64,000 nt of DNA from an uncultured Oscillospiraceae bacterium (GCA_900545655.1 UQZY01000001.1:1-64000); one strand, 5' to 3'; counted from the first letter of the stretch, positions 53,098-63,012 are shown. Notes: generated by a model from the sequence alone, not told the origin. Numbers and translations are program-made.

Positions 53098-55842
53098 TTA
53101 TTTTTCTTCTTCTCTTTTTTTCAGTACAAGAGAACAAGCACCCACGCCTGAAGCCAGAGCAACAAATACATAAGACAGCTTGTTTGTATCTCTTGTTTCC
53201 GCCACCTTTTCATCGCTTGTATCTTTTTTTACAGAAGGCTTTATACCGTTATTAGCCGCACCTGCAAGGATATTTATTTCGCCATTGGTTTTTCCGTAAT
53301 TTGTTACAACGGTAACACTGTGTCTGCCAGCTGAAAGCGTAGATAAATAATCCGGTTTAAGCTCAATAATTATGCTTCCCTCTTTAAGGAGATAAGAGTC
53401 CGCGGAAACCTCTGCTCCGTCTATAAGAACTTTGATAAAAGCTCTTAACGGTACATCAACATATATTTTCAAGGCTTCCCCTGAACCCTTTGTCCACTCG
53501 CCTTTGTTTCCTGACAAATCATTTACTTTGTCAATTTCAACCCCGAATGCTTTTGAAAGCTTTTCCGCATCTTTTCCGAGAGGGTCATCTGTACGGTTAT
53601 AATCAGGATACAACATTCCCGGATACATCTGCGCAACCTCTTGCTCGGTTTTTCCTTCGGTATTAAGATAAACTACACCGTCTGTCTCAACAACATCTTG
53701 ATTATTTGTATCTATAATCTTTATAAAGCCGATACCCTTTTCCGCACCGCAATTCTTTATATAATAGTTGTTTTTAATGACATTTAACTTATTCACCGAA
53801 TTTATGTAAGCAACTGTTCCGCCAATGTATGCATCTTTTTCAGTCGCATAAATTTTTCCGGAGAAAATATTATCTTTAACTATTCCGCTTCCGTTAGTCC
53901 AGCACTGAACAACACCCGGCTCTGCACCGAGTATACCGCCAACATAATTTTTACCCGTTATTTCACCGGTAACATCGCAGTTAATTATTGATATACACGG
54001 AGTATTTGGAGCGCTTCCGACACCGAAGTTGGTACCACCGTAGCCGGCACCGTTTATTCCTCCCACGTAGTTTCCGGTCGCATTAACTGTTCCCCCGAAA
54101 ACACAATCTTTTATCTCCATGGGACCCATTGTCTGACCCTTATCTGCAACTATTCCGCCGACAAAATTAACACCGTAAATATCTGCATAACACTTCGAAT
54201 TCGTGATATATCCGTTGTATTCTCCCCCAAAGCCGCCGATATTACTCTGCGTTTTGTCATAGCCGATTGTTACACCTTTTTCTATAGTGCAGTTGTCGAT
54301 ATTTACTACATTGATACCGGAAGCATATCCTCCTATAAATCCTGATTTCAAAGTTTTTGAACCGCTTTTCAGTGTAACGTTTTGAATGGTTGCGGTTTTT
54401 ATTATTTCCCCTGTATATTTTCCTGTTTCACCATAATCAACATTATAATTGTTTATAAGACCGTAGCCGTTGATTTTTTCTCCGAAAATATTGAGGTTCT
54501 TTATAACTGCACCACGAGTAAAGCCGAACAGCGGAAGACCTCCCTCCGGTACGGTTAAAAGATGATTGTCGCCATCAAAAACACCTGTAAAGGGTCCGGC
54601 TTCCTGCTTTATTGATAATCCTCCCCCTATAGGTACCCAGTCATCGGGAAGAGTAATATCATTTATCATTTTAAAGTGTTTTCCCACACATCCGTCTTTC
54701 GTTGCCAAAGCAGACAGAACAGTTAAATCATTTTGATTTTTTATAAGATAAGGTTCAGTCTCCGTGCCCTTTCCGTCAAAGGTATCATAGGAAACCGACG
54801 TAACTGTTATGGGCTGTGTTATTTTGCATCCGTAATAATCGATAGTTACTTCTTTAGTCCCCAGATCTATAATGCCCGGTGATACCCTGCACTCATCAAG
54901 ATTAATTACCTTTTCTGTTTTGTCACGATAATAAGCCGTAATCTCCAGACCTTTGTAATTAAACTTCGAGCCGTCAAGATAATTTTGCTTGTTTTCGGCT
55001 TTTGTTATAGCAAGCTTGTCCGGGGCCTGCCTTACACGAATAGTGTATCTGACAGACGATATACCCTCTGTTCCGACCTGTGAATCAATAGTAAAGGTTC
55101 CTGTTTTGTTTTCATTGTCCCATACAGGCTTGACATCAACAGAAGCTCCGTCCTTTATCTGTTGTCCGTTTATTGAAATACATACATCGTCTTTTTTATT
55201 ATAATATGAGTTTCCGATAAATTTTACTGTTCCGTCAAAATCCAACGAATAATCTTTTTTTGTGTCGGGATTAACCAACGTAATATCTGTTTTCTTATTG
55301 AGGACAAAGTGTTCCCTGTATTCTTCATCGGTACCTCTTTTGGACAATTCTTTGTCGTTTATATCTTTAAAAAGCAATGCCCTCATACGGATTTCTTTTA
55401 TAAATTTGATGGTAAAAACTTGCTTGTCGCTCTCTGTTCCGACATTTATTTTTATCACATCCGGTGTTGGGTCGTCTTTACGGAAGAATCTCAACATGGA
55501 AGTTATTTCCGCACCGATTATTTTCTTTCCGGTTTGAGTGTTCGTATAATCAACGGTTATCTTGCTTCCCTCCGGCGCTTTTTCATCCAGTTTTGCATGT
55601 ACATAACTGACATTCATATAAAACATTTCTATCGGAACTGTTACGGTATATTCGAATTTTCCGCTTTCAAGAGGAGAATCCAAATTATAACCGGGTTTTG
55701 GTTTCATACCAAAAGCAAGGCTTTTCAGATAAAGCGGTGTTTTTGGTGTATCTTCAGCAAGTACAGCCAGTGGGAAGATCCCCAGGACCATAATAAGGGA
55801 AAGAATTAAACTGATGATTTTCTTTTTCTGTTTCATTTTCAA
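53098..55842 (-). CDS. Large surface protein with GLUG-type repeats, under a cobalamin riboswitch
   Basis: 914 residues. A signal peptide (about 1-29) is followed by one or two cadherin-like/Ig-like beta domains (YTVTVP, ITVDY) and a bacterial Ig-like domain (YLDGSKFNYKGLEITAYY). A right-handed beta-helix region has GLUG-like repeats (NYVGGINGAG, NYVGGILGAE and others). The C-terminus has one hydrophobic helix (YVFVALASGVGACSLVLKK) with a positive tail and no clear LPXTG. It is exposed on the cell and may bind a ligand or surface. No known cobalamin-binding domain was recognised; the link to B12 comes from the riboswitch upstream. Confidence 0.7.
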   Translation of the reverse strand: MKMKQKKKIISLILSLIMVLGIFPLAVLAEDTPKTPLYLKSLAFGMKPKPGYNLDSPLESGKFEYTVTVPIEMFYMNVSYVHAKLDEKAPEGSKITVDYTNTQTGKKIIGAEITSMLRFFRKDDPTPDVIKINVGTESDKQVFTIKFIKEIRMRALLFKDINDKELSKRGTDEEYREHFVLNKKTDITLVNPDTKKDYSLDFDGTVKFIGNSYYNKKDDVCISINGQQIKDGASVDVKPVWDNENKTGTFTIDSQVGTEGISSVRYTIRVRQAPDKLAITKAENKQNYLDGSKFNYKGLEITAYYRDKTEKVINLDECRVSPGIIDLGTKEVTIDYYGCKITQPITVTSVSYDTFDGKGTETEPYLIKNQNDLTVLSALATKDGCVGKHFKMINDITLPDDWVPIGGGLSIKQEAGPFTGVFDGDNHLLTVPEGGLPLFGFTRGAVIKNLNIFGEKINGYGLINNYNVDYGETGKYTGEIIKTATIQNVTLKSGSKTLKSGFIGGYASGINVVNIDNCTIEKGVTIGYDKTQSNIGGFGGEYNGYITNSKCYADIYGVNFVGGIVADKGQTMGPMEIKDCVFGGTVNATGNYVGGINGAGYGGTNFGVGSAPNTPCISIINCDVTGEITGKNYVGGILGAEPGVVQCWTNGSGIVKDNIFSGKIYATEKDAYIGGTVAYINSVNKLNVIKNNYYIKNCGAEKGIGFIKIIDTNNQDVVETDGVVYLNTEGKTEQEVAQMYPGMLYPDYNRTDDPLGKDAEKLSKAFGVEIDKVNDLSGNKGEWTKGSGEALKIYVDVPLRAFIKVLIDGAEVSADSYLLKEGSIIIELKPDYLSTLSAGRHSVTVVTNYGKTNGEINILAGAANNGIKPSVKKDTSDEKVAETRDTNKLSYVFVALASGVGACSLVLKKREEEK

Positions 55843-55873
55843 CTTCCTTTCTTTTCACCGTAATCGAAAAAAC

Positions 55874-55906
55874 AAAAAGCCGTAGCAGAAAAAACTCTGC
55901 CACGAC
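55874..55906 (-). terminator. Terminator of the cobalamin riboswitch
   Basis: On the minus strand GTCGTGGCAGA pairs with TCTGCTACGGC (two G-U pairs) around a short U-rich loop, followed by a U-run. It lies between the aptamer and the start codon, consistent with B12-induced termination. Confidence 0.8.
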
Positions 55907-55984
55907 CGAATATTTTTCGTGCAAAAAAATCACAAATATAACATTATCGACATTCCGGCTTGTACATTTAAAGCATATACTTTA

Positions 55985-56125
55985 TGAATCTTTCCCTACC
56001 TTCTCGGATTTCCAATGGCCGGCTCACACCGCGGGAAAAACTCTCCTGTACTTACGGCAGCGGTAACTGCTCAGGACTCCAACCTGATTTCCTAATTCTA
56101 ATGCCTATTATTTTCATAATAGCCT
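55985..56125 (-). promoter_or_regulatory. Cobalamin riboswitch
   Basis: The minus strand holds a run of cobalamin aptamer landmarks: AGGAAATCAGGTTGGAGTCC, GAGCAGTTACCGCTGCCGT and, further on, GGCCATTGG...CCGAGAAGG. They match the B12-box and the GGTG/AGTCC and CCGC/ACTGT-type elements of cobalamin switches, with some variation. A possible promoter, TTGACG (56187-56192) with TAATTT or TATAAT near 56164-56171, precedes it. It should turn off the surface protein gene when cobalamin is abundant. Confidence 0.82.
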
Positions 56126-56304
56126 TGCAAAAGAACATAATGTTTTTTCATAATTACGTATAAAAATTATATATACATATATACTGCGTCAATTCGAATA
56201 AGCAACAAAATTACATTTGACTTTTTGTGAATAAGTCCAATTAGTAACCCCTTTCACCGAGATTTTTCGATGAAAGGGGTTCTTGTATACATTAAAGTTA
56301 TGTT

Positions 56305-58377
56305 TTATTCTGCCTCTGCCTTGCTTGCCTCAATAACCTTTGCAGCTACTGCTTCAGGTGTTTCCTCATAGCGTGCAAACTCAACCTCAAACGAGCCCTT
56401 GCCTCTTGTTACCGAGCGAAGAACTGTCGGGAAGTCTGCGATTTCAGCCAAGGGTACCTCTGCAACAAGCTTCTGCATACCCTTCTTGCCCTCTATAGGC
56501 TCCATGCCGAGAACACGTCCGCGTCTCTTAGTGATGTCACCCATGATGTCGCCCATGTTTTCATCCGGAAGCTCTGCCGTAAGAGTTCCGATAGGCTCGA
56601 GAAGTACCGGATTTGCCTTCGGGATACCGTCCTTATACGCAAGGGAAGCCGCCGTCTTGAAGGACATCTCGGATGAGTCAACCGGGTGGTATGATCCGTC
56701 ATAAAGAGTCGCCTTAAGACCTACCATCGGATATCCTGCAAGAACACCCTTCGTGATAGAATCCTGAAGACCCTTTTCAACTGCCGGGAAGAAATTCTTC
56801 GGAACAGAGCCGCCGAATACCTCTTCACAGAATTCAAGTCCCTCGCTGTCGCAGGGCTCAAAACGAATCCATACGTCACCAAACTGTCCGTGACCGCCGG
56901 ACTGCTTCTTATAACGTCCCTGTACCTCAACCTTTTTCTTTATAGCCTCACGGTATGCAACCTTCGGAGGAGCAAGCTTTACGTCAACTCCGAATTTTGC
57001 CTTGAGCTTTGCAACGATAACGTCGATATGCTGCTCCCCAAGACCTGTAAGAATCTGCTCCTTAGTTTCCTTGTTAGTACCGAATGTGATTGTCGGATCT
57101 TCCTCCATGAGCTTCAAAAGGCCTTGGGCAATCTTCTCCTCGTCACCCTTCTTAACTGCCTTTACAGCCATCTGCATACACGGCTTCGGAAGGTTAAGTC
57201 CTTTGAGCTCAAGAGGATTCTTTGCACTTGTTATGGTGTCGCCTGTCTTTATACCGGCAAGCTTTGTTATAATACCGATATCTCCGGCGATTATCTCCTT
57301 TGCATCCTCCTGCTTTCCTCCGTGCGGAAGAACTATCTTACCCATTCGCTCGGTCTCGCCTGTTCTCGCACAGTAAGCAGGCGTATCTGCGGTTATCTTA
57401 CCTGAGATAACTTTAACATATGAGAGCTTACCTACAAACGGGTCGGCAACCGTCTTGAAGCAAATGGCTGCAAGAGGTCCGTTTTCATCACACGGAAGCT
57501 GTACCTCATCTCCGTTTGAATCAATTGCCATCTCACCGGCCTTAGATGTAGCGGACGGTCCGAGATTTACAAGGCCGTCGAGAAGAAGGTCAACGCCCTC
57601 AAGAGTTGCGCCCGAGCAGGCATATACAGGATAGAGCGTACCCTCCGTTACGCCCTCAAGAAGAGCGGTAAGTGCTTCAACCTCGGTGAAAGGCTCACCG
57701 GCAAAGTACTTTTCCATAAGCTCATCGCTTGCCGTGGCAACCGATTCGTTGAACATATCTCTCATCTTGTCGAGCTTTTCGCTGTGCGGCATGTCAACTA
57801 AAGTTGCCTTGCCGTCTTTATATTCATAAGCTTTGTTCTGAGCAAAGTTTACTATATACTTTATTTTGCTGTCCTCAATAAACGGAACAACAACCGGACA
57901 GAGTTTGTTTCCGTAAATCTCCTGTAATTCCTCAAAAAGATTTCCGAAGTTTGCGTTTTCAGCGTCTGTCTTGTTGATAACAAATATCTTTGAAAGGCTG
58001 CGTGCCTCTGCGGCAGCAAATGCCTTTTCCGCGCCGACGTCATACTTTGCTTTCTCGGCGTCCGTTACGATAAGCATACAACCCGCAGCTCTTGCACCCT
58101 CTGCGAGTCCTCCGGCGAAGTCAAAAAGACCCGGAGTGTCTATAAGATTTATCTTTACGTCTTTCCACTCGAGACTTGCCACAGCACTCTGTAAAGTAGT
58201 TCCGCGCTTCTTCTCCTCAGGGTCAAAGTCCATAACGGTTGTACCGTCAGAAACCTTACCGAGTCTGTCTGTTGCCCCGGCCACATAGAGCATAGCCTCA
58301 CAAAGAGTGGTTTTTCCGCGTCCTGCGTGGCCGGCAACCGCAATGTTCCGAATGTTGTTTGAGTGATAGGTTTTCAC
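56305..58377 (-). CDS. Elongation factor G paralog (EF-G2 type)
   Basis: 690 residues with all EF-G domains. It is not the canonical fusA: the P-loop is GHAGRGKTT, the switch I end is KKRGTTLQSA and the G3 motif is DTPGLFDF instead of DTPGHVDF, so the catalytic His is absent. G4 is NKTD. The C-terminal domain IV has GHGQFGDVW and the GD(I/L)TKRRGRVLGME block. This is the EF-G2-like group found beside ordinary EF-G in Thermus and many Bacillota; its role (translocation under special conditions or ribosome recycling) is not settled. It starts with GTG after GGAGG. Confidence 0.85.
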   Translation of the reverse strand: MKTYHSNNIRNIAVAGHAGRGKTTLCEAMLYVAGATDRLGKVSDGTTVMDFDPEEKKRGTTLQSAVASLEWKDVKINLIDTPGLFDFAGGLAEGARAAGCMLIVTDAEKAKYDVGAEKAFAAAEARSLSKIFVINKTDAENANFGNLFEELQEIYGNKLCPVVVPFIEDSKIKYIVNFAQNKAYEYKDGKATLVDMPHSEKLDKMRDMFNESVATASDELMEKYFAGEPFTEVEALTALLEGVTEGTLYPVYACSGATLEGVDLLLDGLVNLGPSATSKAGEMAIDSNGDEVQLPCDENGPLAAICFKTVADPFVGKLSYVKVISGKITADTPAYCARTGETERMGKIVLPHGGKQEDAKEIIAGDIGIITKLAGIKTGDTITSAKNPLELKGLNLPKPCMQMAVKAVKKGDEEKIAQGLLKLMEEDPTITFGTNKETKEQILTGLGEQHIDVIVAKLKAKFGVDVKLAPPKVAYREAIKKKVEVQGRYKKQSGGHGQFGDVWIRFEPCDSEGLEFCEEVFGGSVPKNFFPAVEKGLQDSITKGVLAGYPMVGLKATLYDGSYHPVDSSEMSFKTAASLAYKDGIPKANPVLLEPIGTLTAELPDENMGDIMGDITKRRGRVLGMEPIEGKKGMQKLVAEVPLAEIADFPTVLRSVTRGKGSFEVEFARYEETPEAVAAKVIEASKAEAE

Positions 58378-58444
58378 AAAAAGTCCTCCTCATATGTGGC
58401 AAAATTGCACAAAAATTGTCTACGCCTTTGCAAAGACTATGTAC

Positions 58445-58473
58445 ATTTTAACATATAATTTTTTTCTGTTCAA
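58445..58473 (-). promoter_or_regulatory. Promoter of the EF-G2-type gene
   Basis: TTGAAC (58468-58473) and TAAAAT (58445-58450), 17 bases apart on the minus strand, about 65 bases before the start codon. Confidence 0.6.
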
Positions 58474-58546
58474 TACTTTAAAAAAACAATCTTAATCATC
58501 AGCGTAGCAATGACCGTTTACAACCGTAAATTTTCAACATTCTTCA

Positions 58547-58575
58547 TTGACTTTATGTACAAAAGTGTATAAAAT
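58547..58575 (+). promoter_or_regulatory. Promoter of the SDR gene
   Basis: TTGACT (58547-58552), 17 bases, TAAAAT (58570-58575) on the plus strand, about 70 bases before the start codon, which has AAGGAG. Confidence 0.7.
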
Positions 58576-58643
58576 GTTTGTGTTGTTTAAAAGACAAAAA
58601 TATATGCAGATATTATTTTGTATAATTAAGGAGTTGTATTTCA

Positions 58644-59672
58644 ATGAAAATCTGTATGATCGGCGGAACCGGACTTCTTGGTTGCGAAGCTGCTAAGCAG
58701 ATGATCGCTAAGGGACATCAGGTTTCAACAGTTGCTCTTCCTCCTCTTCCGGAAGGAGCACCAATCCCCGAGGAGATGGAAATCATCTTCAAGGATATCA
58801 ACAAGGCAAGCGACGCTGAGCTCGAAGAGTGGCTCAAGGGCGCAGACGCTTTCGTTTTCGCAGCAGGCGTTGACGAGCGTGTTGAATTCCCTCATCCTGT
58901 TGAGGAGTATTATCACAAGTATAACATTGCTCCCCTTGAGAGAATCTTCCCCATCTGTAAAAGGGTTGGCGTAAAGCACGCTACAGTTCTCGGTTCTTAC
59001 TTTGCTTATCTTTCAAAGCAGCATCCTGAGAGAACAGATCTCAGAAAGAAGAACCCGTACTTCCGTTCACGTCTTGCTCAGGAGAAATTCTGTGAGGATT
59101 CATGCACAGATGATTTCACAGTAGACGTACTTGAGCTTCCGTACATCTTCGGCACACAGCCGGGTCGTAAGCCGGTTTGGGTTATCCTTATCGAGCAGAT
59201 CAAGATGATGGACAAGTGGCCGTTCACCATGTATCCTGCAGGCGGTACAGCAATGCTTACATGCCGTCAGGTTGGTGAGGTTATCTGCGGTTCAGCTACA
59301 AGAACTGACGCTAAGGGCTTCAACGCATTCCCGATTGCAATGTACAACATGAAGTGGAAGCCTTTCATGAAGATCGTTTACAACGCTCGCGGCATGGGTG
59401 CTGACAGAACCATCATCTCTGTTCCTCCTATCGCTATGAAGTTCGGCGTTATCAAGATGTACAAGCATTACAAGGACAACGGTATTGAGCCGGGTATGTC
59501 TCCGTTCTCAGTTGCTGACGTAATGGACCTTGACATCTTCATCGATGATTACTATGCAAAGATGCTCGGTGCTACACCGGACGACATCGAAGCTGCTATC
59601 TTCGACTCAATCAAGATTTCAGAGGCTGCTTACAACGGAACTCTTAAGCTTCTTGAAATGAAGGGTGAATAA
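58644..59672 (+). CDS. NAD(P)-dependent epimerase/dehydratase-like (SDR) protein, highly codon-biased
   Basis: 342 residues. A Rossmann fold with nucleotide-binding MIGGTGLLGCEAAKQM at the N-terminus, FVFAAGVDE near residue 75 and a SYFAYLSKQ-type segment where the SDR active site usually lies; YxxxK is not clearly preserved. The family is the extended atypical SDR type. Codon use is unlike most neighbours, with strong preference for GCT, CTT, AAG, ATC and GGC, which indicates very high expression. Substrate and product are unknown. It has its own promoter and terminator, so it is a single-gene unit. Confidence 0.7.
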   Translation: MKICMIGGTGLLGCEAAKQMIAKGHQVSTVALPPLPEGAPIPEEMEIIFKDINKASDAELEEWLKGADAFVFAAGVDERVEFPHPVEEYYHKYNIAPLERIFPICKRVGVKHATVLGSYFAYLSKQHPERTDLRKKNPYFRSRLAQEKFCEDSCTDDFTVDVLELPYIFGTQPGRKPVWVILIEQIKMMDKWPFTMYPAGGTAMLTCRQVGEVICGSATRTDAKGFNAFPIAMYNMKWKPFMKIVYNARGMGADRTIISVPPIAMKFGVIKMYKHYKDNGIEPGMSPFSVADVMDLDIFIDDYYAKMLGATPDDIEAAIFDSIKISEAAYNGTLKLLEMKGE

Positions 59673-59705
59673 TTCTCCCTCTTACTTAAAACTTAAGTAA
59701 ACTCA

Positions 59706-59740
59706 ACCCCCTTGCCGTATCTACGGCAAGGGGGTTTTTA
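59706..59740 (+). terminator. Terminator of the SDR gene
   Basis: ACCCCCTTGCCGTA/TACGGCAAGGGGGT hairpin with a 2-base loop region followed by a T-run. Confidence 0.93.
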
Positions 59741-59773
59741 TCATCCGAGTAGGGGATCAATAATTATCCTTGT

Positions 59774-59806
59774 AAAAACACGGCAGGTGAACCAACGTCA
59801 CCTGCC
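59774..59806 (-). terminator. Terminator of hisS-aspS
   Basis: GGCAGGTGA/TCACCTGCC hairpin (59782-59806) followed by a U-run after GTG on the minus strand, 23 bases after the aspS stop. Confidence 0.88.
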
Positions 59807-59828
59807 ATAAATATTTTCTGTAATAATT

Positions 59829-61613
59829 TTATTCCTGCGGAATATCCACTTTTATGCCAAGCTCCGCAAGTTGGTCGCTGTCAACCGCACTCGGACACGA
59901 AGTCATCGGCTCGGTTGCGTCCTTTATCTTCGGATAAGCGACAACGTCACGAAGAGTTTCACAGCGCAGCATCTGCATACAAAGGCGGTCAAGTCCGATA
60001 CCCATTCCACCGTGCGGCGGAGGGCCGAATTTGAAAGCATCCAAAAGATAGCCGAATTTCTGATAAGCCTCTTCTTTTGAAAGGCCGAGCAGGTCAAAAA
60101 TTCTGCTTTGAAGCTCAGGGTCGGTTATACGAATGGAACCTGATGAAAGCTCAATTCCGTTGAGAACAAGATCGTAAGCCTTTGCTCTGACATTTGCTTT
60201 ATCGGTTTCAAGATACGGGATACACTCGTCCATAGGCGCGGTGAACGGATGATGCATCGCCACAAAAGTGCCGAGGTCCTCGTCCCAGTCAAAGAAAGGA
60301 AATTCCGTAATCCAGAGAAGATTGTACTTTTCCTTCGGGATGATATCCAGCTTCTTTGCAACCTCGGAACGAAGTGCACCGAGTATACTCATAACATGAG
60401 TGCTGTTTGTGTCGCCTATGATAAGGATAACGTCACCTGTTTTTGCACCGGCCCTTGCAAGAATCTCGTTCATTTTTTCCTCCGAGATAAACTTGCCGAA
60501 GGATGATGAAACTCCGTCATCGTTGAGTCTTACCCAAGCGAGACCCTTTGCTCCTATTCCCTTTGCAAGGTCCGTAAGCTTGTCAATCTCCTTACGTGAA
60601 AGGGTTTTAACTGCATCCTTTGCCGTAATTCCGCGAACAGAACCGCCGCCGTTTATCGCCGATTCAAATACGCCGAAGCCGCAATCCTTAACTATTTCGG
60701 AAAGGTCAAAAAGCTCCATCTCATAACGGGTATCCGGTTTATCGGACCCGTAACGCTCCATAGCTTTCTTATATGTAAGTCTCGGAAGCGGAAGCGGTAT
60801 GTCAACATCTATGGCATCCTTGAAAACTCTCTTGATAAAGCCTTCGCCGATACTAAGAACGTCCTCCATCTCAACAAAGGACATCTCAAGGTCAATCTGT
60901 GTAAACTCAGGCTGACGGTCGGCACGGAGATCCTCGTCGCGGAAGCAGCGGGCAATCTGCATATACCTGTCAAAGCCGGCAACCATGGAGAGCTGCTTGT
61001 AGAGCTGCGGCGACTGCGGCAGAGCATAGAAATCACCCTTGTGAATACGGCTGGGAACAAGGAAGTCCCTCGCACCCTCCGGGGTTGACTTTATAAGCAT
61101 CGGGGTTTCAATCTCGATAAAACCGTTCTCGTCAAAATAATCACGCGCAATCTTCGTTATTCTGTGGCGCATAAGTATATTTTTTTGAAGGTCAGGCCTA
61201 CGAAGGTCAAGATATCTGTACTTAAGCCTTGTAAGTTCTGAGGTCTGGCAGTCTTCAATAATTTCAAAAGGAGGTGTTTCCGACTTCCCGAGAACACGCA
61301 GGTCGTTTACGAAAATCTCAATCTCGCCTGTCGGTATCTCCGTATTTTTCGAGGATCTCTCACGTACAAAGCCTTTTGCCATAAGAACAAATTCCGACCT
61401 TGCCGAAAAAGCCTTGTCAAAAATCTCTTTATCCGTGGTATCGTCAAACGCGAGCTGAACCACACCGGTTCTGTCACGAAGGTCAATAAAGATAAGAGCG
61501 CCGAGGTCCCTTTGCTTTGCAACCCATCCGCACACCACAACCTCGCTTCCGATATCCGAAGCCCTGAGATCTCCGCAGTAGTCGGTTCTTTTAAGACCCG
61601 TCATCAAGTCCAT
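59829..61613 (-). CDS. aspS: Aspartyl-tRNA synthetase
   Basis: 594 residues, bacterial type: N-terminal OB-fold anticodon-binding domain, class II motif 2 around CFRDEDLRADRQPEFTQID, the inserted GAD domain and motif 3 GIGLDRLCMQM. It charges tRNA-Asp. Its start overlaps the hisS stop by one base (TAATG). Confidence 0.98.
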   Translation of the reverse strand: MDLMTGLKRTDYCGDLRASDIGSEVVVCGWVAKQRDLGALIFIDLRDRTGVVQLAFDDTTDKEIFDKAFSARSEFVLMAKGFVRERSSKNTEIPTGEIEIFVNDLRVLGKSETPPFEIIEDCQTSELTRLKYRYLDLRRPDLQKNILMRHRITKIARDYFDENGFIEIETPMLIKSTPEGARDFLVPSRIHKGDFYALPQSPQLYKQLSMVAGFDRYMQIARCFRDEDLRADRQPEFTQIDLEMSFVEMEDVLSIGEGFIKRVFKDAIDVDIPLPLPRLTYKKAMERYGSDKPDTRYEMELFDLSEIVKDCGFGVFESAINGGGSVRGITAKDAVKTLSRKEIDKLTDLAKGIGAKGLAWVRLNDDGVSSSFGKFISEEKMNEILARAGAKTGDVILIIGDTNSTHVMSILGALRSEVAKKLDIIPKEKYNLLWITEFPFFDWDEDLGTFVAMHHPFTAPMDECIPYLETDKANVRAKAYDLVLNGIELSSGSIRITDPELQSRIFDLLGLSKEEAYQKFGYLLDAFKFGPPPHGGMGIGLDRLCMQMLRCETLRDVVAYPKIKDATEPMTSCPSAVDSDQLAELGIKVDIPQE

Positions 61614-62977
61614 TATGCCTTACCCCCAAAAAGTGAATTAAAATTTATTCCGGAAACGTCCAGATTTTTGAATTCGTCCCCGTCAAGAGAAAGCTTTGAA
61701 ACGGATTGCTTTATCGCAACGTCACAAAAATCCTCCGCAAAAGAGTCAAGCTTCATCTGTGTAGTCACGCCCGTCTCCATATTCTTAAGTGAAAGTTCTC
61801 CGCTCACAAGCTCATCATCGCCGATAACGGCAACGAATTCGGCGCCTATTTTGTTTGCGTATTTCATCTGCGCTTTTATTCCTCTGCCGGATACATCGAA
61901 CAGAGCATACACACCCTCCTCACGAAGATGCGTTGCTATCTCAGCCGCCTTAAGGCTCGCCGCCTCACCGACCGGCGCAAGGTATATGTTGCATATGTTA
62001 TCCTGCGGGAGCTCGATTTCCTGCGACTCGAGAAGAAGCATAAGCCTCTCCATTCCCATAGCAAAGCCGAGTGCCGGGATATGCGCCCCGCCGAGCTCCT
62101 CACAAAGTCCGTCGTAGCGTCCGCCGCCGCAAACTGTTCCCTGCGCACCGATTCCGGTAGCGACAAACTCAAACACGGTTCTTGTGTAGTAGTCAAGACC
62201 GCGTACTATGGTGGGGTTGACCCTGTAGGAAATATTCATGGCGTCGAGATACTTTTTAAGGCCCTCAAAGTGTGCCCTGCAGTCATCACAGAGGTATTCG
62301 AGCACAGTCGGCGCACCCTTCGCAATCTCACTGCACACCGGACTTTTACAATCGAGTATTCTCATCGGGTTGCGTTCAAGTCTGCCAAGACATGTTTCAC
62401 AAAGCTCGTCCCTGTGTCCCTCAAAATACTCACGCAAAGCCTTCTGATACTCAGCTCTGCAGGCCGGACAGCCTATCGAATTTATCTGGAGCTCCAAATC
62501 CGTAACCCCGAGAAATCCGAATATCTCATTTGCAAGCGAAATAACCTCGGCATCCACAGCCGGACCCTCTGCGCCGAAGCACTCAACACCGAACTGATGG
62601 AACTCACGAAGTCTGCCGGCCTGAGGCTTTTCATACCTGTAGCATGAAATCTGATAAAAAACCTTCTGTGGCATGGGCTCGTTAAAAAGTCCGTGTTCAA
62701 GGAAGGACCTTACCGCACCTGCCGTCCCCTCGGGTCGGAGAGTTATCGAGCGGCCACCCTTGTCCTCAAAGGTGTACATCTCCTTCTGTACAACGTCCGT
62801 CGTGTCACCGACAGATCTATTGAAAAGCTCCGTATGCTCGAAAACCGGCGTACGAATCTCTTTAAAACCATAATTCATCGCAATATCCGCAATTGTCTGC
62901 TCAATGAATCTCAGCTTGTGGCTATCCTTCGGCAATGTATCCTGCGTTCCCTTTATCGCGTTTGTCAGCAATGCCAT
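61613..62977 (-). CDS. hisS: Histidyl-tRNA synthetase
   Basis: 454 residues. Class II motif 2 FYQISCYRYEKPQAGRLREFHQ, the HisA motif GRYDGLCEELGG and GLDYYTRTVFE are present, with a C-terminal anticodon-binding domain. An insertion contains CPAC, CETC and CDDC pairs, a zinc site known in part of the family. First gene of hisS-aspS; no T-box leader is seen in the 160 bases upstream. Confidence 0.97.
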   Translation of the reverse strand: MALLTNAIKGTQDTLPKDSHKLRFIEQTIADIAMNYGFKEIRTPVFEHTELFNRSVGDTTDVVQKEMYTFEDKGGRSITLRPEGTAGAVRSFLEHGLFNEPMPQKVFYQISCYRYEKPQAGRLREFHQFGVECFGAEGPAVDAEVISLANEIFGFLGVTDLELQINSIGCPACRAEYQKALREYFEGHRDELCETCLGRLERNPMRILDCKSPVCSEIAKGAPTVLEYLCDDCRAHFEGLKKYLDAMNISYRVNPTIVRGLDYYTRTVFEFVATGIGAQGTVCGGGRYDGLCEELGGAHIPALGFAMGMERLMLLLESQEIELPQDNICNIYLAPVGEAASLKAAEIATHLREEGVYALFDVSGRGIKAQMKYANKIGAEFVAVIGDDELVSGELSLKNMETGVTTQMKLDSFAEDFCDVAIKQSVSKLSLDGDEFKNLDVSGINFNSLFGGKA

Positions 62978-63012
62978 GATAGAGCCTCCTTCAATTAGTC
63001 TTTAACCTGTAA

